From Thysanoteuthis rhombus (taxonomy: Eukaryota > Mollusca > Cephalopoda > Oegopsida > Thysanoteuthidae), in the NCBI GenBank assembly GCA_963457665.1, contig OY735231.1:39077906-39141905 (forward strand): a stretch of DNA of 64,000 nucleotides, written 5' to 3'. Below are positions 46,253 through 56,312 of this stretch, piece by piece (the stretch's first letter is position 1; each line of letters begins with the position of its first letter). The notes below the pieces were generated by a model. The model saw only the letters and a program-made list of their open reading frames with translations, had not been told where the DNA came from and searched no databases. The position numbers and the translations under genes were made by a program.

Positions 46253-47094
46253 ATACCTATGAATTTATTTATTGCAAATACAATACAAAAGTTGCAGTAA
46301 TCATCTTCAGTTAGAATAGAAGTAGGAGTGGAGTTTGGTCGTGCAGCCTAGCTTGTTTTTGTCATCATATAGATCCTAATAATAAACCTTAAGGGAGCCC
46401 TAAACTGCTTCTTAATAATGAAGAATTATTGGCATCGATTACCAGTGACCTACAAACAATGGTCCAAGCAGTTCTGGAGATTTTAGGACTTCAATCATAT
46501 CATGTCATTTCATGGTAATAGGAAAAGCTACCAAGTTGGAAAAATGGGTCCTTCATGAACTGAATGAAATACTCTGAGGCTGCATCTGACCCCAAAGCTG
46601 CTTTTATCTAAGCTTAGAGAATTGGGATACGAAGTCTTGCAACATCCTCCATATTCACTTGGCATTTCTCTAATGAATTATCACCTTTTCAATTTTATAT
46701 CCATGATAAAATGTTCAATAATAGGGAAGTCATAATTCATGCTTTTATATGAATTTGTGACCACTAAACCAAAAGAATTTTATTGAGATGTCATATTATA
46801 ATTACAGGATCATTTGGGAAGGATAATTGCTTAAAATGGGTCATATTTTAATCAGATATTTACCAATTTTTGTTTTTTATATCACCCTTCATCTCGCTAT
46901 TCAAATAACAACATTTCATACATAACAATCTTGATGGATGGAGCCAGGGTTGCCAATTTAGCTCATTTAGAGCTAGATCTAACTCCTGTTTAGCACACTT
47001 AGCACTCAAAAGACTACATCTAGCTCTTAGCTCTGAATTTAGCTTCTTTTCAAATTAGCTGACTTTTTAATTTTCTTATTCAAGAAATGATTAG
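46253..47094. other. AT-rich sequence; TTTAGCTC-type phrases at the end
   Basis: 46950-47060 contains repeated TTAGCTC/GAGCTAGA phrases. The same phrases reappear at 48128-48175, on the other side of the RTE insertion. An older element may be split by the RTE. Confidence 0.4.
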
Positions 47095-47902
47095 AAAATA
47101 TTAGATGAGTAAAATTCTTCCGAAACCTGGACTGGGAGAATAGAGGAATTGAAATAGGCAGTGAATGTCTAAGCAACCTAAGATTTGCAGATGACATCGT
47201 CCTTTCCGCAGAGAAGCTACACAACCTCCAACTAATGCTAGATGAACTAAATGAAGAAAGCTAAAGAGTTGGCCTACACATGAACTTCAGTAAAACAAAA
47301 ATCATGTGCAACGATCACATTGAGAATAAGGACATAACTGTCGAAATCAAAGATGCAAAACTGGGGAAAGTAGACCACTACATCTACCTTGGACAACAAA
47401 TCTTTATGAAGCCCTCAAAAGGAGAAGAAATCAAGCAAAGAATCACCCTGGGATAGCAAGCCAATAATCTCAATAATCCTAAAAAGAAGAGTATACAACC
47501 AATGCATCCTCCCAATAGTCACTTACGGAGCTGAAAGGTGGAACCAAACCAAGAGACAGACTCACAAACTGAGAGGTATGCAATGTGCATATGATAGAAT
47601 CATGTTCAACATCACATAGAGAGATCACAAAACAACACAGTATATAAGGAATAAAACTGGAGTCAGAGACATCATAGAATCTATTAAAAAACTTAAATGG
47701 CAAAGCGCAGGTCATCCAGACTCACAACATGGATCCCCAGAGATCACATGCGAAACCGAGGCCAACAGAATACAAGACGGAGAGATAAACTGGACAAACT
47801 TAGAAAATACTGGTTCCGCAACACCCATGATAGAGAAGTCTTGTGAATCCTGGGGATGGTCTATATCCTAGAACGGACATTAAAAGTCTGATGATGATGA
47901 TG
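47095..47902 (+). mobile_element. RTE-type LINE 3' part with FADD active-site motif
   Basis: The reading ECLSNLRFADDIVLSAEKLH keeps the FADD catalytic box at 47184-47195. VGLHMNFSKTKIMCNDHIE and LGKVDHYIYLGQQ (thumb region) follow. Internal stops and a deletion break it, and it ends in a TGATGATGATG tail. Confidence 0.88.
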
Positions 47903-48529
47903 AAATTGAAGTTATGTGAAAACACCAAATGATTATATTTCAACTGATTGTAAATTAAGAAGCATTAGGTTTTAGTCATATCAAGTGAATTTTCTTATGG
48001 AATTCTGTTTTTATTCACAGTTTTCTGAATGAGTGGACAATAACATAAGCAAAAATGTTGTGGTCCATGACCCACCCACCTCATATTGTAACGCTAAACA
48101 AACAATATTATGTCAAAGAAAATCCGTATTTAGCTCTTTTTTAGCTCCTTTTTTTTGTGGATTTAGCTCTAAAATCTATTATCAAGTTGGAAGATTTGGG
48201 TTGAGCTGAAAGCCAGTAAGTTAAGAAGATCCAAAATAACCAGGTAATTCATCCTGATGTCATATGAGTGCTGCTTAGGATTAAGAATGTAATAGACGTA
48301 GGCTGAAATAACTTTCAGATGAGCATGAAAAAATTCAAGGTGGTAGGATTGAAATAAACACAGTTTATTCATTTTAATTTTTGAACAATCACATTTTTTA
48401 AAAACATACTCATAAAATCTTTCATGGTATTAGCTGCGCTCATATACATAGACATGTAAGAAGTGAATAAATACCAACTGTTTTGCTTCAACTTTATTTG
48501 GGTATTTAAAGTACAAAATGAAGATCTGA
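47903..48529. other. AT-rich sequence, nothing recognised
   Basis: Includes the TTTAGCTC phrases noted at 46950-47060. Confidence 0.4.
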
Positions 48530-49010
48530 CTATTCTTTAGCCCTTTTAAAAGCAACAACTTGTCTTAGCAGAGAATCAGTAAGTTCTGAAATAGTATTTT
48601 GAGGTATTTTAGACTATGCTTGATGTTTGAGAATCAGCAAATCTGCACGTGTTGCTTTGCAACTTCTTATGCAAATTATTATCCAATATTGCCCACATCT
48701 GTTGAATGGGATTTCTGCCAGGGGACTGACTTGGCTGAGAAAGTTGTTTGATGCAGTATCTGAAAATTGAGCAAACCTAAATCTGTCTATAAAAATTAGG
48801 CTGTGCCAAAAAGCTAGGGACTTATGTTGATCTTAATTGCTCACTCAGTTCCTCATCTTGATATTAGTGGCAATGAAAAAGAGCTCCCTCCTAGCTGCTC
48901 GCCCGTAAAAACCAAGTTGATAAAGATGATTATTTGCTGTTCTTTGGCTGAGTTGAAATTTTTCTGCCGCTTCTGAAGCTTTAAAACAAGGTTTGTTCTC
49001 AGCATAAAAC
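48530..49010 (-). pseudogene. Decayed Tc1-like transposase
   Basis: The minus strand reads LNNHLYQLGFYGRAARREL (HTH/linker region), QSPGRNPIQQMWAILDNNLH (third catalytic region) and KIPQNTISELTDSLLRQVVA (C-terminus). All are in the Tc1 order but in broken frames. It ends about 140 bp before exon 3. Confidence 0.8.
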
Positions 49011-49147
49011 TACAGGTGTCTATTTACTTCTTGCATGTCTCTGTATATATATACTTGTGAAATCATTCCTGTTATTTTTTGTATTGTTACCAGTGAAAAA
49101 TTTCCTTTCATTCATTTTTTTCTTTGTGTCTATTTTCTCTCCGGCAG

Positions 49148-49270
49148 ACAATATGTCCGTCCCACACATAATGATCAGTTACCAGTGGGATGCACAGCCG
49201 ATAATGTTAATGATCAAGGAAAAACTGGAATTGGCTGGCTACAAAGTTTGGATGGATGTGGAACATATGA
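49148..49270 (+). CDS. Exon 3: start of the TIR domain (betaA strand, alphaA helix, betaB strand)
   Basis: The exon lies between the acceptor CTCTCCGGCAG and a consensus donor GTAAGT at 49271, phase 1 on both sides. It encodes residues 378-418. The box-1 strand HIMISYQWD (383-391) is the canonical TIR opening. The amphipathic helix IKEKLELAGY (residues 399-408) and the strand KVWMDVEHM (409-417/418) match the FIDVEKL stretch of SARM1 that leads into the BB loop. The intron falls in the BB loop, a region that mediates TIR-TIR contacts in known assemblies. Just upstream (48530-49010) lies a decayed Tc1 transposase in opposite orientation. Confidence 0.92.
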
Positions 49271-50149
49271 GTAAGTGATGACGTCTCTGCTAAGGGGAGG
49301 GAACTCTGCAAAGCTTGAAACCCAAACGAGGCTTCAGGAGGCAAATGGATTTTAGGTGTCCATTCCACATGGTAGGCTAACAACAAGGTCAGTGTTGATA
49401 CAAAATAAAGTTCTGGGCACAGTTGTTGTATCCCTGGTTTCACTTCAGTTTAGTCAATGGTCATTTTGCTCTCTCCTGACCATCACTTCTAGTTTGCAGT
49501 CGACTCAGCAGAGAAGACAGTTGCCTCTTACTACATGGGAATGTAGTTTCCGTTGTTGTCAACACTTGATGTTGTTGTTGATATAAGCACAGGGGAATGA
49601 ATTCTCAGCTCACTTCGGACACACTGTCCGGTCATGTATTTTTATACTATGTAGAGTCTAAAGCAGTCGTATTCAAACTGTTCCGCAGAAACCCACTGAC
49701 ATTTTCGCAATATACTTAATAATTCTTCATTACATAAAAAGATTCCTTCATTCCTTGCTTTTACACATTTTTATTTTATTACTTTGACATGAACAGTACT
49801 TTTCATATAAGTAAAAATCCACAACATTTTAATTCGAAACATCATTATTTACATGATAAGGACGCTGTTAAGTCATCAGTTGCTCCTTAGTAAGTTTCAT
49901 TTGTACTTTGCCATTCAAGTGTGTATTTTCTTTTTAGGTTAATAGACATTCAGATAATACAAGGACAAAACCCAATAGTTACGTATTTATTTGGTGAATA
50001 CTTTTCATAGTTTGTTTTCGTTGGTCCTTACACATAGATGAGCAGAGTATCATGTGCTGAGTTATCCTAGCACCTAGCAGTCATTCACCAAGAAGTCAGT
50101 GTTCAGTTTTCAGCGCTGAGTAGACTTGCGCAGAGAAATCTGGCAACTA

Positions 50150-50186
<37 letters not shown>

Positions 50187-50891
50187 GCCTTTGTGTGTGT
50201 GTACACACTACTGGACCATTTATCTGGCAAGTAGAAACTGGTGATGTCACAAATTTCTGGAATTTGCGGTTTTCTGGACCAAGACTTGATATATACTTGA
50301 AATATAAAATGAACAGTGGAAAATAAAGTACGAAATTGTATTTAACAGATATAGATCTATACACTTCTGAAGCAGGGCCTGTTTGATCTTATCAATCTAC
50401 TTAAAATTCTTTGAATATAGAATATACATACCACAATCATGGCCAAGTAGGTAGTCTGGTATTATTCTCTGCTGATTGTGTTTCCATTCTGGAGATTTTT
50501 GTAATTCTTACAAATTAATCTACTTTAAACACTTGGTTTTTTAAATCAATATTAACCTGCTAATATTCATCTGAAGACAATTCAACATCTGGAGTGACAG
50601 ATACAAAGAGAGAAGACATACATGTATTGGAGGTCAGTCTTGAGGCTCAGGCTGGACAATTAGAAGTTTCTCAGTAATCTTTGAAAACATGTCCAGATTC
50701 TGTTGTTTCATAAACTTTGGTCTTTCCTCAATGAAAACCTCGTGAATACTTTATGCTCTGGGCTAGATTAAGGTGTTTGGGGGCCTAAGCACTGATAAGA
50801 TATGGCCTTGTATATGTAGCTCAATGATGAAGTTTTTTTGCTCCATTCCACGAATCAGTTCCTCGATCAAGCTATCCACCTATCCACAGAC
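49271..50891. other. Intron 3, first part: AT-rich, one TA microsatellite
   Basis: TA run at 50151-50182. Frames at 49356-49586 and 49207-49443 show no domain. Confidence 0.5.
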
Positions 50892-51161
50892 CAGAGATTC
50901 TCAACCTTCTTTTTTCCATATCAACTCCTTTTGGTTATTTTTTTAAAAAAATCTTTCGCATCTCTTGGCTCAATTTTTTCTTAGTTAAATATGACTATTC
51001 TGCATAATCCAAGTTTAGATACTCACATCAAATAACTTGACTGTACATCTTCTGAAAGGAATATTGCGTAAAGCCTATCGCCTACTTTTTTTAAAAGGAA
51101 TCCACTTGTATGTATCAATTAGCGTCCCTTGGGGCTATATTGCCCCCTTTGAGAATAACTG
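50892..51161. mobile_element. Probable degraded hAT MITE
   Basis: CAGAGATTCTCAACC at the left and GAGAATAACTG at the right are inverted and of hAT type. No 8-bp duplication can be seen, so the call is tentative. Confidence 0.45.
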
Positions 51162-51205
51162 TAAGTAAATAGACACTTTTTTTCTCCTCTCAGAGCACTA
51201 TTATC

Positions 51206-51236
51206 ACCATCATCACCATCATCATCATCATCTCTC
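51206..51236. repeat. (ATC)n microsatellite
   Basis: Short ATC/ACC run. The Asp-rich minus frame here is not a gene. Confidence 0.85.
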
Positions 51237-51583
51237 TCATCTGGTTTGCCCACATAAACATTCATTATTATGTCTATAATTTCACTATCAGCGTGTTGGA
51301 GAATGACTGGAGCATCTCTATCGATATTTATACACTCTTTTATCACCCTTTCATTAAGATGTAATTATTTGCTAATAAAGGGAAACAACCCACTGATAAC
51401 CGTAACAGAAATTTGCACCTGATTATCAGGCAACTAGCCGACCGCACCTGCGCCTCTGTTGTTCCTTATACAATCTGTATGAATCCACCCTTAATGCCAA
51501 TATTGCTTTAAGCATTGATACACTCACAATCCAGTAACAACCTGAAACCTGACTTGGCTAATCACATGACAAATATATTGCAT

Positions 51584-51865
51584 ATTAGAAACTGTCAACT
51601 AAAACTGTCAACATCAACACTGGTCTCTTCAGTTTTTAAGTTGGTTTGGCTGACTGGCTAGCTATGAATGCGTCACATGTACAGGCAACACCAATGGAGC
51701 TACAGAGCTAAAAACTTTGATATTTATTTGTTATTTCTTCAGAAAACCCTTTTTGTGTTTTTTGAAAATTATCCATAAAGTTTAATTGATCACCCCAAAT
51801 GTGGCATGCTGCCAAAAGATGTTGGTCAAGTAACAGTTTCTACTGAGTGACTAACCAGACCTGTT
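51584..51865 (+). repeat. Family A repeat with internal deletion
   Basis: TTAGAAACTGTCAACTAAAA ... GAGTGACTAACCAGACCTG. The middle third is missing (joined near 51780). Confidence 0.85.
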
Positions 51866-51939
51866 CTAATAAATTCTCTATCTATTCTTCTCTATTTCTT
51901 CCTCACAAGACATGAAAACCACAAAAATCAGGTTCATCA

Positions 51940-52855
51940 GGAAATAAGGATGATGGCCATAGTTTATACCAGCATCCTTGGGGACATTGTCCCTGGATGT
52001 TGCCGCACTCAAAGTGCATCTTCATTATTCAATGGTTTCGGAATTTTTTTTACCCCTGTGCCGTGGTTGTAAATGTCTAGCCTTCTCTGTGGAAATACAT
52101 CCCTGTCCTTGCACCTGAACACTGACATTGCCTCATCAGAAAGCAACTTGGCTAATTCATCTAAATACGCCTCTGCAGGTTTGTGGTCTGCAGAAACATT
52201 TTGACCACAAAGATTCAGTTTGCAAATACTGTGCCTCTGTTTAAATCTATCAAATCATCCAGATGAATATCCATAAAAAGTTGTCCTTGTGGAAAAGTTT
52301 AGCTTTGGCCATTATCAAGGCTGAATTAAGGTTTTTGCAGTTCCTTGGCACTAATGAGATCTGGTTCTCCCTAATATTTCAAAATGTATATAATTTCATG
52401 ATGTTTTGATACATAGATTTTGTAATGATTTTAAATATACTTTTGGTAGGAACCCAAATTTTTTGTTTGGGCCAAGGCATTGTGCCTGGTGTGCTTAATT
52501 GATAATACAGCCTAGGCCATTACAATGAAATGACTTCGTTAGGTGGAATCTTCTCTCTATGATGCTGCCTAATCCATTCAAGCAACACTCTGTCCATGTC
52601 TACACTCTCTGATTGGTGTAAGCTTTTTCACTTGTCTCTTAATCTAGACACATCACTATCACTGTAGAATCTAAAAATCTCTTCCTTCTCTTTCTTGATA
52701 TCATAGATTACAGATGTACCAACACTCACTCGAATGCCACACTTGAGCACTTTTATTGAGTCTCATAAGTAACTGTATCTCCTTTGATATACTGAGTGCA
52801 AAATGTTTCCATTTTGGTTTTCCACCAGCAAGTTTTCTGCTGGTCTCTTAGACAT
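51940..52855 (-). pseudogene. Pogo/Tigger-type (CENP-B/jerky-like) transposase remnant
   Basis: The minus strand begins with ATG at 52855 (MSKRPAENLL). It continues VGTSVIYDIKKEKEEIFRFY (first HTH), VDMDRVLLEWIRQHHREKIP (CENP-B HTH) and RHSICKLNLCGQ with AEAYLDELAKLLSDE (linker to the DDE domain). Stops and frameshifts occur in every block, and the DDE core is nearly lost. It fills much of intron 3, and its 5' end is 121 bp from exon 4. Confidence 0.85.
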
Positions 52856-52975
52856 GGTAATGAATGAAAACTTGATTTATACATAATTTGCTTTATACTA
52901 AATCCTTCCCTCTGATTACCTGCTTGTTATCAAAACTGTTATTTTGTATCTAATCAGTTTATATTCGGTTGATAG

Positions 52976-53077
52976 GTGGATCGACCCTGGAAGCAATGGC
53001 CCTTGCAGTGGAGAGATCAGCACTGATTTTGATTGGGGTCTCCCAGAACTACAAAGACAGTCCAAGTTGTCGGACAG
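52976..53077 (+). CDS. Exon 4: central TIR segment (BB loop, alphaB, betaC) up to the SxxCRT motif
   Basis: This is a 102-bp exon after the acceptor TTGATAG, with donor GTAAGG at 53078 and phase 1 on both sides. It encodes residues 419-452. SGSTLEAMALAVERSA is the BB-loop end and alphaB helix. LILIGVSQNYKDSPSCRT is the betaC strand and the loop that leads to the catalytic glutamate in enzymatic TIR domains (S-x-x-Y-x-x-S-x-x-C in the family). A pogo/Tigger transposase remnant on the opposite strand ends about 120 bp upstream of the acceptor. The acceptor's pyrimidine tract is weak (TATATTCGGTTGATAG), so exon definition may rely on other elements. Confidence 0.9.
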
Positions 53078-54240
53078 GTAAGGATGATTTTCACTGAAAT
53101 AGCCTGGTTTATGTGTAAACAAGTGGCATATGTAATGTCCATGTATTTCATTTCGTTCATTCAAATGTAAATAAAGGGAATCAACTTATCAAATTGTAGC
53201 TGTTATGGCAGTTATCAGATGAAGCCTCTTTCTGGATAACTGGAGCTGGCTACTCTTGATTAGCAGCAGCCATTATGATCACACGTTTCTTCATTCTTTT
53301 CTTATTTCTGTTGCTACTAACACAGTTAAAAACAATTGTGTTTTAAGCAGCAGATATCTAACCAAACAACCAAGCAAAGATATAACTGCGCATTATCTCA
53401 TAAAGAGAATATTATAAAAATTTTTGTAGAAAATTGTTTAAAAAATCTGTATTCTGTTGACACTGAACAAAAATTTTCTTTGAATATACAAAAAAAAAAC
53501 ATTTGGATTTTAAGAAATCTTTCACTAGAAGAGGCAAGTCAGATATTTCTTGATATTATACCAATCCTTTTTATATATGGATCTTTTCCAACTGGTGTCC
53601 TCATCTGCTTGTTGTACTTGGTAACTTTCTGGAAATTTCAAACTGAACCCTTTATTCAGTTCTCATAGATGGATTGTTTTCTTCCTGTTGTCCATGTCAA
53701 ATAAATCATTGTATAATAATGATAATTGCTCTTCTCGGAAATTTTGACAGAGTGTATCAATGTTTGTTTTAGAGTTTTAAGTGGAGACATCGTCAGCATC
53801 ACCTTCATTCTGTTCTCTGTCTATCATCATGGCATACAAATGGTTGAAATGACTTAAAATAAGAGACAATATTGAAAAGGTTTAATTCATGGTTTTATTC
53901 TTATTTAGTCATGTTCCTTAGTGATGATGTAATACAATATACTGTTTATAAGTAACTAGTTACCCATGTCATAAAAAATGGCGGCAAATATGAAATATAC
54001 GGATGCATATCGCACATTATTTATGTGAATAATAGAGATTTGAATCACAGTGAGCTGAAGGAATAGCGTTGTGATGATAGAAAATGAATTCTATCATTTT
54101 TTTTGTTTTATTACTTTGTATATTTTTATTATTTTTTATTTCAGTATTTTCATTTTGTCATCAGATCAACAAATTCTATTTTACTACGTCAGTTACGCCC
54201 TTTTGAGTGACAGAAGACAAGCACACATTTCTAAAAATTG
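53078..54240. other. Intron 4, first part: AT-rich, nothing recognised
   Basis: The open frame 53336-53668 (110 codons) has no domain. Its composition is like the flanks and the ARM-TIR-SAM frame does not need it. Confidence 0.5.
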
Positions 54241-54780
54241 TATGAGTGGATGATGCAATATGACACACTGTTTATAAGTAATGATACAATATAATGCATT
54301 ATTCATCAATAATGATACAATATGATACACTGCTCATAAGTAATGATACAATGTAAACACACAATAAGTAATGATACAATATAAACACTTGATAAATAAT
54401 GATACATTATAATACACTGTTTATAAGTAATGGTGCAATATAAACACTTAAGTAATGATACAATGTAAATACTTACTAAGTAATGATACAATGTAAACAC
54501 TTACTAAGTAATGATACAATATAAACACACAATAAGTAATGATACAATATAAACACTTGATAAGTAATGATACATTATAATACACTGTTTATAAGTAATG
54601 GTATAATGTAAACACTTAATAAGTAATGATACAATGTAAACACTTACTAAGTAATGATACAGTGTAAACACACAATAAGTAATGATACAATATAAACACA
54701 CAATAAGTAATAATACAATATAAACACTTGTTAAGTAATGATACATTATAATACACTGTTTATAAGTAATGCTATAGTGT
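54241..54780. repeat. Minisatellite of about 24-28 bp next to exon 5
   Basis: About 20 units of the plan AAGTAATGATACAATATAAA followed by CACTTA or a variant. Some units read ACACTGTTTATAAGTAATG. The array ends about 80 bp before exon 5 and explains the Tyr/Ile-rich minus frames. Confidence 0.92.
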
Positions 54781-54858
54781 GATATACACCAATTAATATG
54801 ATATCACATGATATTTGACATGCTTTATGGCTTTGATTATTATTTTTCTTCATTCCAG

Positions 54859-55074
54859 AATCCGAATATGTTTTCCGGCTGCGAAAAGATATGATCCCAA
54901 TAATGGTTCAAAAAAATTATATTCCTGATGGTTGGCTTGGTATGCTGGTGGGCACTAAACTCTATTTTGACTTTAGTCATCCGACAGACTTTGATGCTCA
55001 AATACCACGTCTCATTAAGGAAATTGGACCGAGGGGCTTGCTGGTCCCCAATGAGGATCTCAATGTACTCAACG
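54859..55074 (+). CDS. Exon 5: catalytic-glutamate region and C-terminal half of the TIR domain
   Basis: The acceptor is TTCTTCATTCCAG and the donor GTTTGT is at 55075, phase 1 on both sides. It encodes residues 453-524. The first residue, Glu453, is made from a codon split across the intron (G|AA). The junction reads CRT-ESEY, so Glu453 and Glu455 are both candidates for the glutamate that performs NAD cleavage in SARM1 and plant TIRs. RLRKDMIPIMVQ is the betaD strand. DGWLGMLVGTKLYFDFS is the betaE region with the W-L-G-M-L signature of the metazoan TIR_2-like group. QIPRLIKEIG is the final helix. A polar linker follows (about 513-524). A 24-28-bp minisatellite lies just upstream of the acceptor. 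Confidence 0.92.
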
Positions 55075-55142
55075 GTTTGTAATCCATTATTCCCTTTATA
55101 ATGCTCTATCTTCTGGGTGTCTCTTTCACAATTATTATCAGT

Positions 55143-55344
55143 GTGGCAATTGTTACCTTTCCTGTTTTTAAATGGCTGCTGTTTCAGCTGTACAATAACA
55201 GATGCTGATGATAAACTAACCCTAACACTTACCCTAAAAATACTAATCCTAATCATTACCCTAAAAGTACTAACTCTTACCCTAAGAATACTAACTGTAA
55301 CCTTAAACCTAGCCGTCTGGGAAATGGAAAAGGTAACAATTGCC
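55143..55344. mobile_element. MITE with 19-bp inverted ends and telomere-like core
   Basis: TGGCAATTGTTACCTTTCC on the left is matched inversely by GGAAAAGGTAACAATTGCCA on the right (one extra base). The centre (55212-55305) is an imperfect array of ACCCTAA and TACTAAC units. Confidence 0.75.
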
Positions 55345-55954
55345 ATTAAAGCTCCATTTATTGATTAATGGATTAATTTATTTTTATATAATTGGTCTGA
55401 AGGTGCTTAACATAGAATGATTATTCACAAGTGATATTAGCTGGTAATATGCGTTTGATTCTTATGTGTCCGACTATTATAACCTTGTACAAAACTTATC
55501 TAAGCCCAGTAAATATCTGTGTAACAAATCAGAAAAATCTGGGCTATATGAAGTCTGTCAGACTACTTTGAAAAGTGGAAGGGAGGCTGGAATACGTGTA
55601 TGTGTGGTCCCAAGAGGACTACATTAAAGTGGACTAAGATGCCACTGCTCTTGGTAGGCTATTTTTTGTTAACACAGGTGTCCACTTTCATAGTGCGCAT
55701 GTTATGGTCCAAGAAAGCTAACTATGTAATGACGGAATTACATCACAGCTTGATTGTAACTACATTACAATCAAACTGCAAAATAATTCAGCCATTTTGA
55801 AACTGAGTCTAGCTATTTTGGAGCTAGAATAATAGTTAGGGGTCGAAACCATCTACCCACATTAAGACACAAACTGTGCAATAACAAACCATTTCATGAA
55901 GAGGGAGGCCTGTAGTATATGGCTGGATACTCTCTGAACAGCCGTTGTACATAT
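55345..55954. other. AT-rich intron sequence, nothing recognised
   Basis: The frame 55600-55800 has no domain. Confidence 0.45.
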
Positions 55955-56140
55955 ATATTGTGTAGATTTGAGATGATCCAACAGAATATTAGTAATTTGA
56001 CAATTGGAAGGCAGAGAGGAGTAAGAACAGGTGTTACATCACAAGAATCTTTATTGTCATCTGAGCATGTTTTGATACATTTTGATGGTTGCCACCACCT
56101 TTTTCAAAAAACTTTGCTGCAGTTGCAGAGAAAGCTGTAT
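55955..56140 (+). repeat. Family G repeat beside exon 6
   Basis: GAGATGATCCAACAGAATATT, GACAATTGGAAGGCAGAGAG, GTGTTACATC, GAGCATGTTTTGATACATT and TTTGCTGCAGTTGCAGAGA match 28655-28812 in order. Confidence 0.8.
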
Positions 56141-56191
56141 GCAGTTTACATGTTACCTCTGAGAGTTATTATTGTATCATTATTATTTTAG

Positions 56192-56312
56192 CCCAACCAC
56201 ACGTGTGTTCATGTAAAACCCAGGGTACTCATCACCAGTCGTACGGATTATGGAATTCTGCTCAAGTTGCCAAATGGCTCGATAATTCTGGCCTGAAACA
56301 TGTGAAAGAGAA
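56192..56312 (+). CDS. Exon 6: linker and first half of the SAM domain
   Basis: The exon begins after ATTATTTTAG and ends before GTACGT at 56313. Phase is 1 at the start and 2 at the end, the only switch in the gene. It encodes residues 525-564. A Cys/His-containing linker (HVCSCKTQGTHH) is followed by LWNSAQVAKWLDNSGLKHV. The W-x(3)-V-x-x-W-L-x(3)-G-L pattern is the first helix pair of a SAM domain. A copy of repeat family G (55955-56140) ends about 50 bp upstream of the acceptor. Confidence 0.9.

Noticed and set aside
49207..49443. Minus frame antisense to exon 3
   Set aside because: Shadow of coding sequence continuing into intron; no domain.
53336..53668. 110-codon open frame in intron 4
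   Set aside because: No recognisable domain, base composition like the flanks, and exons 4 and 5 already join in phase within the TIR fold.
54241..54780. CRISPR-like array
   Set aside because: Units abut without unique spacers; it is a minisatellite in an animal intron.
55212..55305. Interstitial telomere / chromosome fusion point
   Set aside because: The units are imperfect, short and enclosed within MITE inverted ends, so a transposon core is the simpler reading.
54840..55346. 168-codon minus frame antisense to exon 5
   Set aside because: It is the shadow of the TIR coding exon plus the repeat core of the adjacent MITE.
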